From positions 1-9,763 of the forward strand of contig JAHJQU010000144.1 of assembly GCA_018819005.1 (NCBI GenBank): a stretch of 9,763 nucleotides of DNA. Direction: 5' to 3'. The DNA is from Pseudomonadota bacterium. Its GTDB lineage: Bacteria; Desulfobacterota; Desulfobacteria; Desulfobacterales; RPRI01. A program made the translations under genes and the position numbers. The notes under the pieces are model-generated. The model had not been told where the DNA came from. It saw only the letters and a program-made list of their open reading frames with translations, and ran no database searches. Each line of letters opens with the position of its first letter. Position 1 is the stretch's first letter. Positions 1-5,186 of this stretch are shown one piece after another.

Positions 1-1338
1 TTAGCTGCCACAGCAACAAGCTGTTACTCCTGCCATGCCAGCGGCATTACGACTGCTACTGCCTATGCCAGTTCAACCAGCAAGAATGTCCACCACCCTG
101 ACCCAGGAGGAGACTGTATAGGCTGCCACTCATCTGTTCAGGGCGCCAGAAGGGCAATTACAGCCGCGGGCGGAGCTGGTGAATTCGCCTTGGCATGGAG
201 CCATAAGAAAACTGCAAGCAACATTGCTACCTATCCAACATTAGCAGGACGGGCAAGCGTCTATGACTGCGGCGTCTGCCACATGGAGGGCACCGCAGCC
301 ACCGGCGCAATAAATGCCACTTATCACAAAGTTAATGGGGTTGAGTTGCGTAACCCTGACCTTGGCACAGCTTTAACAGGCTATGCCTCATTCAGCCGCA
401 ACCTCGGCATTACTGCCTTTGAGGCTTGGGTCACGAATGTGCAGACTAACTTCTGCCTGAAATGCCATGACATTGGCGGTGCGGGATCTGCTTTGGCGCG
501 GGTGCCCGGCGGAACAGCAGAGAAGCCCTTTGGAACCACAATTGCCGGTGCAGGGTATACCGGTGCAGGGGTAACGGCCAATGGAGTGGTCGGCGGGGTT
601 ACGGACATAAAAGAAGACTTCACGACCACATACGCCTCATACCATCCTGTATTAGGGACACAGAACAACAGCTACACTGATATAGATACTATGGTGGCTC
701 CGTGGAATTCTATTACAAAAGTAAGCGGGACGCCAAGCGCCGGTAATCTTATCTCCTGCTGGGACTGCCATAGCGGAGGCATAAATACCGGCACTGCTTC
801 GGGCGCTTCTCTGAGCGGTCACGGTGTTGCCACAACCCTGCGTGCGGCTTATGATAGGGTCAATGGGCAAGCAACAAAACTCTGTGTTGCTTGTCATAAG
901 ACCGGAGTTTACTGGACTGGCTCAACATTTCCTGCTGGAACTGCGTTTTCGACTTCTGCTACCACCGCCGACGCAGAGACTCATCCGAATACTGCCGGTA
1001 CTACGAGCCGGCATGTCGTCGCTGAAACTTTCTTTAATGGTTGTATAGCTTGTCATAGTAGCGCGGGGTCCGATGCTGTACAGCCTGCGCGTCCGCGAGC
1101 GTCTGCAGATGCACACGGCTTTAACACACTGGTTGCCGGCGGTAACTGGGCTACTCTTGCACCGGCTACTGCCGGAGCACCGCCGTTCGCTTTCTTCCGT
1201 GCAACTAACGCTATGACCAGTTGGCGACCAAAAAGCTGGCCAACACAGACTGCTCCTGCTGACGGCGCTTGCGATGGAAACAACATGTGTGGGCGAGGCG
1301 AATCAACCTACAATTATCAACCGGGCGGCGCGTATTAA
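1..1338 (+). CDS. Multiheme c-type cytochrome, C-terminal part (5' end outside window)
   Basis: The reading frame is open from base 1 to the TAA at 1336-1338 (445 residues), so the true start lies upstream. A TTG at 190 is internal and not a credible start, because two heme motifs precede it in frame. Seven CxxCH heme c attachment motifs are visible: CYSCH (22-36), CIGCH (115-129), CGVCH (268-282), CLKCH (454-468), CWDCH (757-771), CVACH (883-897) and CIACH (1042-1056). Scattered histidines, such as the HH just before CIGCH, could be distal ligands. The spacers are rich in Gly, Ala, Ser and Thr, as in large extracellular or periplasmic multiheme cytochromes of metal reducers and related anaerobes. 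The tail carries a further Cys pair (CDGNNMC) that is not a heme motif. No C-terminal membrane segment or sorting signal is seen. The role is inferred as electron transfer outside the cytoplasm; the electron donor and acceptor are unknown. Confidence 0.9.
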   Translation, partial: LAATATSCYSCHASGITTATAYASSTSKNVHHPDPGGDCIGCHSSVQGARRAITAAGGAGEFALAWSHKKTASNIATYPTLAGRASVYDCGVCHMEGTAATGAINATYHKVNGVELRNPDLGTALTGYASFSRNLGITAFEAWVTNVQTNFCLKCHDIGGAGSALARVPGGTAEKPFGTTIAGAGYTGAGVTANGVVGGVTDIKEDFTTTYASYHPVLGTQNNSYTDIDTMVAPWNSITKVSGTPSAGNLISCWDCHSGGINTGTASGASLSGHGVATTLRAAYDRVNGQATKLCVACHKTGVYWTGSTFPAGTAFSTSATTADAETHPNTAGTTSRHVVAETFFNGCIACHSSAGSDAVQPARPRASADAHGFNTLVAGGNWATLAPATAGAPPFAFFRATNAMTSWRPKSWPTQTAPADGACDGNNMCGRGESTYNYQPGGAY

Positions 1339-1364
1339 AGATGGCGCTAAAACCACCACCCCTG

Positions 1365-1386
1365 CCCCTCCTTAACTAAGGAGGGG
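1365..1386. repeat. Perfect GC-rich palindrome after the cytochrome gene
   Basis: The arms CCCCTCCTTA (1365-1374) and TAAGGAGGGG (1377-1386) are perfect inverse complements separated by AC. The palindrome begins 27 nt after the cytochrome stop. No T-tract follows directly, so it is either an mRNA 3'-end stabiliser or a small interspersed repeat rather than a textbook terminator. Confidence 0.6.
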
Positions 1387-1422
1387 AATTGATACCTAAA
1401 TTCAGGCGCTTGTTCGTAATGT

Positions 1423-1447
1423 AGGCGTCCCGCCTGTCCTGTTTTTT
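1423..1447 (+). terminator. Possible intrinsic terminator of the cytochrome operon
   Basis: A short hairpin, AGGCG (1423-1427) pairing with CGCCT (1431-1435), is followed six bases later by TTTTTT (1442-1447). The stem is only 5 bp and the T-tract is offset, so termination here is plausible but weakly supported. AGGCG-TCC-CGCCT may also be an interspersed motif. Confidence 0.3.
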
Positions 1448-1450
1448 ATT

Positions 1451-1479
1451 TTGCATTTTTAGTCTCCCTCTGTTAAACT
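1451..1479 (+). promoter_or_regulatory. Weak sigma70-like promoter candidate before the 1502 gene
   Basis: TTGCAT (1451-1456) is followed after 17 bases by TAAACT (1474-1479). A TG one base upstream of the latter (1471-1472) gives an extended -10 arrangement. The -35 matches only the first three consensus bases. It lies just upstream of the Shine-Dalgarno AGGAG at 1492-1496. Confidence 0.3.
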
Positions 1480-1501
1480 TGCAGATAAGAAAGGAGCCTT
1501 T

Positions 1502-1765
1502 ATGAAAGTAGCTGAAATCGAACTTTATGAGATATTAAAGAGCAAGGTTGGAGAGAAAGAGGCTAAAACCTTAGTTGAGTATATCGAGGCAAAGGTTGAA
1601 AAGAAGTTTGAAGATAAAAAAGATATTCTTGCAACTAAGCAGGATATAGCAAACTTAGAGATTAAAATTGAAAAGACACGGTCTGATATTATTAAATGGA
1701 TGTTTCTATTCTGGATTGGTCAGCTTGCCTCTCTCATAGCAATCCTAAAGATGTTCTTTAGATGA
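1502..1765 (+). CDS. Small coiled-coil protein with C-terminal membrane anchor (DUF1640-like)
   Basis: This 87-residue protein starts at an ATG preceded by AGGAG (1492-1496). Residues about 15-63 are highly charged, rich in Lys and Glu with heptad-like spacing, and predict a helical coiled coil. Residues about 64-86 form one hydrophobic helix containing WMFLFWIGQLASLIAI, ending in a short basic tail. This architecture matches short bacterial DUF1640/CCDC90-type proteins, whose function is not established. It is the first gene of a co-directional group with the HicB-like gene at 1792, 26 nt downstream. The anchored, helix-forming assignment is read from sequence; the family name is my recognition of the pattern. 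Confidence 0.72.
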   Translation: MKVAEIELYEILKSKVGEKEAKTLVEYIEAKVEKKFEDKKDILATKQDIANLEIKIEKTRSDIIKWMFLFWIGQLASLIAILKMFFR

Positions 1766-1791
1766 GAAAGGCGTCTTAAAATGAGGAATTA

Positions 1792-2004
1792 ATGTATAAA
1801 TACGAGATAATAATTTACTGGAGCAGCGAAGATGAGGCTTTTGTAGCAGAAGCGCCTGAGCTTCCGGGATGTGTGGCACATGGCAGCACTCCGGAAAATG
1901 CTTTAAAAAATGCTAAAGAAGCGATTCAATTATGGATAGATACAGCAAAAGAATTTGGAGATTCAATACCTGAACCAAAAGGCAACAAGTTGATATATGC
2001 ATAA
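1792..2004 (+). CDS. HicB-like antitoxin-family protein, no HicA partner
   Basis: The 70-residue product has the HicB_like antitoxin core: an N-terminal strand (YKYEIIIYW), an acidic turn, the hallmark VAEAPELPGCVAHGST segment (about residues 18-34), and an amphipathic helix with ALKNAKEAIQLWID. It has no added DNA-binding domain, so it is the short form. The start is supported by GAGGA at 1783-1787. In typical modules a ~60-residue HicA mRNA interferase lies next to hicB. None is found in the gap upstream, and the next gene starts 3 nt after this stop and encodes an exported propeller. Solo HicB-like genes are common in anaerobes. It may be an orphan antitoxin or act on a toxin elsewhere. 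Confidence 0.82.
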   Translation: MYKYEIIIYWSSEDEAFVAEAPELPGCVAHGSTPENALKNAKEAIQLWIDTAKEFGDSIPEPKGNKLIYA

Positions 2005-2007
2005 AAA

Positions 2008-3495
2008 ATGAATAGATTTACCGCGTCTGCAAAAAAAAATTTTCTTTTTAGTTTTGTTTTTGTTATCATTCTCATTTCTCAATTCTCCCCTGAATCAAGT
2101 CCAGGGCTTCATTCTCCTGCCTTTGCTCAGGCTTCGGCGGGCGCTCAGATGTCAACTCTTAATTTAAACGAGACTAAATTAGCCGCGATCCCGGAAGATT
2201 ATGACAAGTTGGGTGACATTACTTTCAGTTCCGACGGAAGGCGAGTTTTCCATAGAGCCATAAAAAAAGGCAAGCACTTTGTCGTAATTAACGATAAGGC
2301 AGGTAAGCTCTACGAGGCGATAAATGACCTGATTGTTTTTAGTCCTGATGGAAAGAAGGTCGCTTATGACGGCAAAAGAGGCGGGAAAGAGTATCTGGTC
2401 ATTGACGGTAAAGAGGTGAAGTCCTACGATGATGTTGCGCCGGCCGCTTTCAGTCCGGATAGTCATTTGGTTGCCTGCGAGGTGTGGGATAAAAAGAAAA
2501 ATAAATGGTTTATTGTTGTCTCTGACGGAGAGAAAGAGGTTCATCGCAGTCAAGCTTACCCCGACACTTTTCGGCGGCCGGGTTTCAGTCCGGACGGCCG
2601 TTTGCTTATTTACGAACTCGGCGAGAAGAATAAGAAGAGGATAGTCTTTTTCCTTGATTTATCCAAAAGGAAGATAATTAAGAAACGGCTTTATGATGAC
2701 CCTGGTATTGCAGGAAAGTTTTCTTTTAGTTCCAATTTTTCCCGGATTGTATACGAAGCAGGAAAAGAAGGTAAATTTTTTCTTGTGTTTCAGGATTTTG
2801 TTCTGGATGAAGAAAGGACGATAAACGTCCCTGATATAATGCTGGGAACGATTGTTTTAAGCCCGGACGGGAAAAAGATTGCCTATGTTGCAGCTAAAGA
2901 GGGAAAATATTTTTTAGTCATAAGTCCCTGGAAATCTCCGGCGCAAGGAAAGGAAAGCGGTCCTTATGAGGCAGTTGTTCCGGCAATATTCAGTCCCGAC
3001 TCAACGATAGTTGCCTACCACGCAATGAAAAAAGGCAAGTGGCGGAGCGTAGTCGGGGGCAAGGAAGGCAATGGTTACGACGGTGTCGGAGATGCCACGG
3101 TCTTCAGTCCTGACGGCGCAAAGATTGCCTATCCGGCGATGAAGGGTTCAGGCGGCGGACACAAAGATAGAAGAATGAATGATGGGAAGTGGTTTATGGT
3201 TATTTCGCGGGCTGGTAAACCTACTGCGGTAAAAGAGGGTCCGGCTTATGATATGGTGGTTACACCGGTTTTCAGTCCTGACGGCAAATATATTGCATTC
3301 AGGGCAAGAACAGGGACAATGGAGAAAGCAAAACGCTTTATTGTCATTGCTAATCCGGAAACAGGCAAGGTAATTAAAGAAGGACCAGCCTGTGATGAAG
3401 TCTGGCCGCCAGTGTTTAGCGCTGACGGTAAATCGGCTGCTTATGGAGCGCGGATTGGAAGAGAATTATGGTGGAAGGTTGAACCTATAAAATAA
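2008..3495 (+). CDS. Exported beta-propeller protein with ten WD40-like/TolB-type (PD40) repeats
   Basis: This 495-residue protein has a Sec-type signal peptide: basic N-terminus (K9 K10), hydrophobic core about 11-26, and likely cleavage after AFA (residue 40). The mature part is built of repeats centred on F-S-P-D-G: residues 73, 111, 148, 193, 240, 284, 328, 366, 422 and 470, about 37-56 residues apart. Each is followed by K(K/Y)(I/V)A(Y/F), then a basic turn, a hydrophobic strand (for example YLVIDGK), and often a YD/YE pair. This is the PD40/TolB-like propeller pattern. The units at 240 (SSNF) and 470 (SADG) are degenerate. The role is probably ligand or protein binding in the periplasm; no catalytic residues are recognised. 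The ATG is 3 nt after the hicB stop and lacks a clear Shine-Dalgarno, so translational coupling is likely. Confidence 0.83.
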   Translation: MNRFTASAKKNFLFSFVFVIILISQFSPESSPGLHSPAFAQASAGAQMSTLNLNETKLAAIPEDYDKLGDITFSSDGRRVFHRAIKKGKHFVVINDKAGKLYEAINDLIVFSPDGKKVAYDGKRGGKEYLVIDGKEVKSYDDVAPAAFSPDSHLVACEVWDKKKNKWFIVVSDGEKEVHRSQAYPDTFRRPGFSPDGRLLIYELGEKNKKRIVFFLDLSKRKIIKKRLYDDPGIAGKFSFSSNFSRIVYEAGKEGKFFLVFQDFVLDEERTINVPDIMLGTIVLSPDGKKIAYVAAKEGKYFLVISPWKSPAQGKESGPYEAVVPAIFSPDSTIVAYHAMKKGKWRSVVGGKEGNGYDGVGDATVFSPDGAKIAYPAMKGSGGGHKDRRMNDGKWFMVISRAGKPTAVKEGPAYDMVVTPVFSPDGKYIAFRARTGTMEKAKRFIVIANPETGKVIKEGPACDEVWPPVFSADGKSAAYGARIGRELWWKVEPIK

Positions 3496-3537
3496 ACAAA
3501 GGGTGAAAAACGGAAGAAAGTGGGACAAGAGAATTTA

Positions 3538-3562
3538 TGTTACGTAAAAATCATTTGTGCAC
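3538..3562 (+). repeat. Left outer inverted repeat of the GIY-YIG cassette
   Basis: These 25 bases, TGTTACGTAAAAATCATT followed by TGTGCAC, match the inverse complement of 4026-4053 at 24 positions, with a 3-base gap in the T run. It begins 42 nt after the stop of the propeller gene. Confidence 0.7.
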
Positions 3563-3595
3563 ATATTATTAGATAAGATTCTTACTTTTTATTGT

Positions 3596-3622
3596 GTCAT
3601 TCCTGCGGAGGCAGGAATCCAG
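3596..3622 (+). repeat. Interspersed hairpin repeat, unit 1a
   Basis: The unit runs from GTC through arms ATTCCTGC (3599-3606) and GCAGGAAT (3611-3618) with loop GGAG, and ends CCAG. It is the inverse partner of 3924-3950. The original stop codon of the GIY-YIG gene (TGA, read on the minus strand at 3599-3597) lies inside it. Confidence 0.85.
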
Positions 3623-3914
3623 TGCCTTCACAAATAATATCATATAAATCATTCCAGTCAGGATTATTCTTCTCTATAAGTCTTAGTTTCTACTGCCGTT
3701 TCCATGCCTTTATTTGTTTCTCTCTACTGATGGCAGTCTCTGCTATTTCATGTATCTCATACCAGACTAACCGATGAATATTGTATTTCTGAGTAAAACC
3801 TTCGACCAGATTATTTTTGTGTTCGTAAATACGCTTAATAAGATCAGATGTAATGCCTGTATATAAAGTGCCATTTCGTTTGTTACAGAGGATATAAACA
3901 TAAAATTTCTTCAT
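3597..3914 (-). pseudogene. Short GIY-YIG nuclease gene interrupted by an amber codon
   Basis: Read on the minus strand from ATG at 3914-3912, the first 74 residues carry the GIY-YIG fold signature: YVYIL (residues 5-9), LYTGIT (about 17-22), a catalytic-type Arg in IKRIYEHK, and the C-terminal helix with SREKQIKAWKR. A TAG at 3692-3690 stops the frame after KRQ. Beyond it the same frame continues without interruption as KLRLIEKNNPDWNDLYDIIC, typical of the C-terminus of these ~95-105-residue proteins, and ends at TGA in the flanking repeat. Relatives normally have Trp at the stop position (TGG to TAG, one transition). Intact members are site-specific nucleases, and some short GIY-YIG proteins (Ssn family) are reported to cut single-stranded DNA at genome repeats. 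The 74-residue product probably lacks part of the fold and is likely inactive unless suppressed. Confidence 0.82.
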
Positions 3915-3923
3915 TCAACATCT

Positions 3924-3950
3924 CTGGATTCCTGCCTTCGCAGGAATGAC
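3924..3950 (-). repeat. Interspersed hairpin repeat, unit 1b
   Basis: The unit runs CTGG, then ATTCCTGC, loop CTTC, GCAGGAAT, GAC. It is the inverse of unit 1a and lies directly upstream of the GIY-YIG start codon, so the two copies bracket the gene. Only a weak AGAG serves as a Shine-Dalgarno between it and the ATG. Confidence 0.85.
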
Positions 3951-4025
3951 GAAACTAATGTATCACTTTTCCGTCAAAGAAACAAGTGGTCAACTCAATA
4001 TGTGCAATTATGATCTTTACAAATA

Positions 4026-4053
4026 GTGCACAAAAAATGATTTTTCCGTAACA
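4026..4053 (-). repeat. Right outer inverted repeat of the GIY-YIG cassette
   Basis: The 28 bases begin GTGCACAAAAAATG and end CCGTAACA. They are the inverse complement of 3538-3562 apart from one substitution and three additional A/T bases. It ends 9 nt before the operator-like palindrome of the downstream toxin-antitoxin pair. Confidence 0.7.
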
Positions 4054-4062
4054 ACATTTTAG

Positions 4063-4100
4063 AAAGTAATTGACAGAATTACTTTTTCATGATAAAGTAA
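4063..4100 (+). promoter_or_regulatory. Promoter and operator-like palindrome of the toxin-antitoxin pair
   Basis: TTGACA (4070-4075) is a perfect -35, followed after 17 bases by TAAAGT (4093-4098), a 4/6 -10. A perfect inverted repeat overlaps the -35: AAAGTAATT (4063-4071) and AATTACTTT (4077-4085) around GACAG. A third half-site, AAAGTAA (4094-4100), lies on the -10. AbrB/MazE-type antitoxins autoregulate through such sites, so this is probably the binding site of the 4123 product. Confidence 0.68.
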
Positions 4101-4122
4101 AAATAAAGAAGAGGACAAATCT

Positions 4123-4398
4123 ATGCTTACCAAATTAACGAGAGGAAATCAGATAACCATTCCCAAGCCTGTGATTGAAAAGGCACATCTTAAGGCCGGG
4201 AGTGATTATCTGGAGGTCGAATACCGGGAAGGAATAATCTACCTCAAACCTGTCGAGGTAGAGGAAAGAATCGCCCCTGAAATTTTTGAAAAGTTTCAAA
4301 AACAGATGCTGAAAGAGAATCAGGGTGATGTGTTGGTGCTTGAAGAGGAAGGAGAGGGATTTTTGTCGAAAAGAGCTAAGAAGACTAAAAGGGCTTGA
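4123..4398 (+). CDS. AbrB/MazE-type (SpoVT-AbrB fold) antitoxin
   Basis: The 91-residue protein opens with the swapped-hairpin DNA-binding pattern of SpoVT-AbrB proteins: LTRGNQITIPKPVIEKAHLKAG (residues about 5-26), then an acidic strand pair YLEVEYREGIIYLKPVEV. Residues about 50-91 are a highly charged helical tail, which in this class wraps the toxin. A Shine-Dalgarno GAGG (4111-4114) precedes the ATG. The stop TGA shares its A with the ATG of the downstream toxin, a coupled layout usual for antitoxin-toxin operons. It should neutralise the toxin and repress the operon through the palindrome at 4063-4085. The family call is clear; pairing with a RelE-fold toxin rather than MazF is less common but known. 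Confidence 0.85.
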   Translation: MLTKLTRGNQITIPKPVIEKAHLKAGSDYLEVEYREGIIYLKPVEVEERIAPEIFEKFQKQMLKENQGDVLVLEEEGEGFLSKRAKKTKRA

Positions 4399-4691
4399 TG
4401 AAAAAATTCCTCTACAAAAAGGCATTCCTTAAAACCTTTGACGGCTATAACGAATCAGAAAAAGAGTTGGTAATTTCGGCGGATAAACAGATCCGCCATT
4501 TTTATTTAAAACAGACGGCATCTTACGGTCTGCGGATTAAAAAGCTTTTTGAGAAAGGGGAAGAAAAGACTTTTGAGGCGAGGGTGACCGATAAAATACG
4601 TTTGCTTTATGTTGAGTCTAAGGAATTGGTTGCTTTTGCTTTTTTAGGAAACCATGAACAGGTCAGGCGATATATAAAAAGTTTTAAATAA
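4398..4691 (+). CDS. RelE/ParE-superfamily toxin
   Basis: This is a 97-residue basic protein starting at ATG 4398. A TTG three bases upstream is in frame but overlaps the antitoxin end and is not needed. The fold signature is visible: helix pair KAFLKTFDGYNESEKELVISADKQI, a GLRIKKLFEKG loop, and strands FEARVTDKIRLLYVE, ELVAFAFLGNHEQV, then a C-terminal RRYIKSF. The order helix-helix-strands with R in the third strand and H before the last helix is that of RelE/ParE-family mRNA interferases. It probably cleaves ribosome-bound mRNA; whether it keeps full activity cannot be read from sequence. The 1-nt overlap with the antitoxin gene shows they are one operon. Confidence 0.82.
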   Translation: MKKFLYKKAFLKTFDGYNESEKELVISADKQIRHFYLKQTASYGLRIKKLFEKGEEKTFEARVTDKIRLLYVESKELVAFAFLGNHEQVRRYIKSFK

Positions 4692-4709
4692 GTATTTAGC
4701 TTTTTTGTT

Positions 4710-4738
4710 TTGACTTTTATCTTATTTTTTTGTAAATT
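4710..4738 (+). promoter_or_regulatory. Sigma70-like promoter candidate upstream of the ResB-like gene
   Basis: TTGACT (4710-4715) and TAAATT (4733-4738) are separated by 17 bases in a very T-rich stretch right after the toxin gene. The -35 matches 5/6 and the -10 matches 4/6. The ResB-like start is about 155 nt downstream, across a repeat block, so a long structured leader would result. Confidence 0.4.
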
Positions 4739-4750
4739 AAAAACTGGCAT

Positions 4751-4872
4751 GTCATTCCTGCCCCGTATCAAGTACGGGATAAACTCCGGCAGGAATCAAG
4801 CTTGTCCCCCGATTAAATCGGGGGAACTAGACCAAAGTTACTGGATTCCCGCTTAAAGACTGCGGGAATGAC
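4751..4872. repeat. Inverted pair of interspersed hairpin repeats with internal palindromes (pair 2)
   Basis: The left unit starts GTCATTCCTGCC (4751-4762) and pairs with GGCAGGAAT ending at 4796. Nested inside it is CCCGTA (4762-4767) / TACGGG (4773-4778). The right unit, 4841-4872, reads CTGGATTCCCGC ... GCGGGAATGAC, inverse in sense to the left. Between them sits a perfect palindrome, CCCCCGATT (4806-4814) / AATCGGGGG (4816-4824). The block ends 20 nt before the ResB-like start codon. Confidence 0.8.
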
Positions 4873-4895
4873 GGAAGTGGAGATATTTTCAGATG
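4842..4895 (+). repeat. 54-nt repeat copy A, reaching into the ResB-like start codon
   Basis: Identical to 9280-9333 at 52 of 54 positions; the differences are A4883/G9321 and A4893/G9331. It comprises the hairpin unit plus 23 nt of downstream sequence containing GGAAGTGGAG, which serves as the Shine-Dalgarno, and the ATG itself. Confidence 0.85.
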
Positions 4896-5186
4896 GTAAA
4901 TAAGATATTCAGTCTTTTTTGGTCCACAAGAGCTGCCATAGTCTTACTGGTCTTAATCCTCCTTTCCTGTGTTGTTGGGGCAAGTTTACCCCCTGCCTTA
5001 GGCAAAGAGGCTGTTTTTTCTTCCTTATGGTTTAATCTTTTATTAGTCCTTTTAATAGTTAATATTGTTTTCTGTACATTTAAGCGAATAAAGATTCTTC
5101 GCCTATCTCTAATCGGGACAACAATCTTTCATTTAGGTCTTGTTTTGCTCTTCGTTGGTGTAGTTTACGACCAACTTTTTTTTTGA
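4893..5186 (+). CDS. ResB-like cytochrome c biogenesis protein, N-terminal part (frameshifted)
   Basis: The 97-residue frame encodes three membrane helices: residues about 14-36 (AAIVLLVLILLSCVVGASLP), 45-62 (LWFNLLLVLLIVNIVFC), and 72-94 (LIGTTIFHLGLVLLFVGVVY, with an intramembrane His). This is the start of ResB/Ccs1, the system II protein that with CcsA/ResC exports and ligates heme to CxxCH apocytochromes. It ends at TGA 5184-5186, directly after a run of nine Ts. The rest of the protein continues one frame over. Its Shine-Dalgarno (GGAAGTGGAG, 4873-4882) and start codon lie in an interspersed repeat. No CcsA is in view. Multiheme cytochrome genes nearby give it a plausible client. Confidence 0.75.
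   Translation: MVNKIFSLFWSTRAAIVLLVLILLSCVVGASLPPALGKEAVFSSLWFNLLLVLLIVNIVFCTFKRIKILRLSLIGTTIFHLGLVLLFVGVVYDQLFF
5176..5184 (+). other. T9 homopolymer that breaks the ResB-like reading frame
   Basis: With nine Ts the frame reads Q-L-F-F then TGA. With eight it reads Q-L-F-F-E-G-A-I-R-L-T-E-G-E-T-L, joining both halves into one 357-residue protein. The cause may be an assembly/sequencing indel, a real mutation, or slippage. Confidence 0.8.

Larger units (their letters stand above)
3538..4053. mobile_element. 516-bp nested inverted-repeat cassette carrying a GIY-YIG gene
   Basis: The outer inverted repeats are 3538-3562 and 4026-4053. On the same strand sense both read TGTTACG(T/G)AAAAATCATT, then TGTGCAC, with one mismatch and three extra Ts in the right copy. 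Inside lie inverted copies of a widespread hairpin repeat (3596-3622 and 3924-3950), and between those a minus-strand GIY-YIG nuclease gene. The right side also has an imperfect 24-nt duplication beginning GTGCA at 4002 and at 4026. AATATGTGC at 3997-4005 is the inverse of GCACATATT at 3559-3567. I see no convincing target-site duplication, so transposition is inferred from architecture only. Confidence 0.55.

Noticed and set aside
190..1338. TTG at 190 as the start of the cytochrome gene
   Set aside because: The same frame is open back to base 1 and already contains two CxxCH motifs upstream, so the gene enters from outside the window.
1766..2007. HicA toxin gene beside the HicB-like gene
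   Set aside because: The upstream gap is 26 nt and the downstream gap 3 nt; neither flanking gene has HicA sequence features.
3690..3692. Amber codon read as an amino acid under an alternative genetic code
   Set aside because: No other gene in the window has an internal TAG, and one TGG-to-TAG change is simpler.
3592..3777. 61-codon plus-strand frame across the GIY-YIG region
   Set aside because: It starts inside the hairpin repeat and runs antisense to a recognisable GIY-YIG gene; nothing in it resembles a protein family.
3515..4083. Target-site duplication around the GIY-YIG cassette (AGAAAGT near 3514 and 4061)
   Set aside because: Similarity beyond seven bases is poor and the positions do not abut the inverted-repeat ends equally.
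4676..4710. Terminator after the toxin gene from AAAAAG ... CTTTTTT pairing
   Set aside because: The stem is almost entirely A-T and interrupted, too weak to support as an intrinsic terminator.
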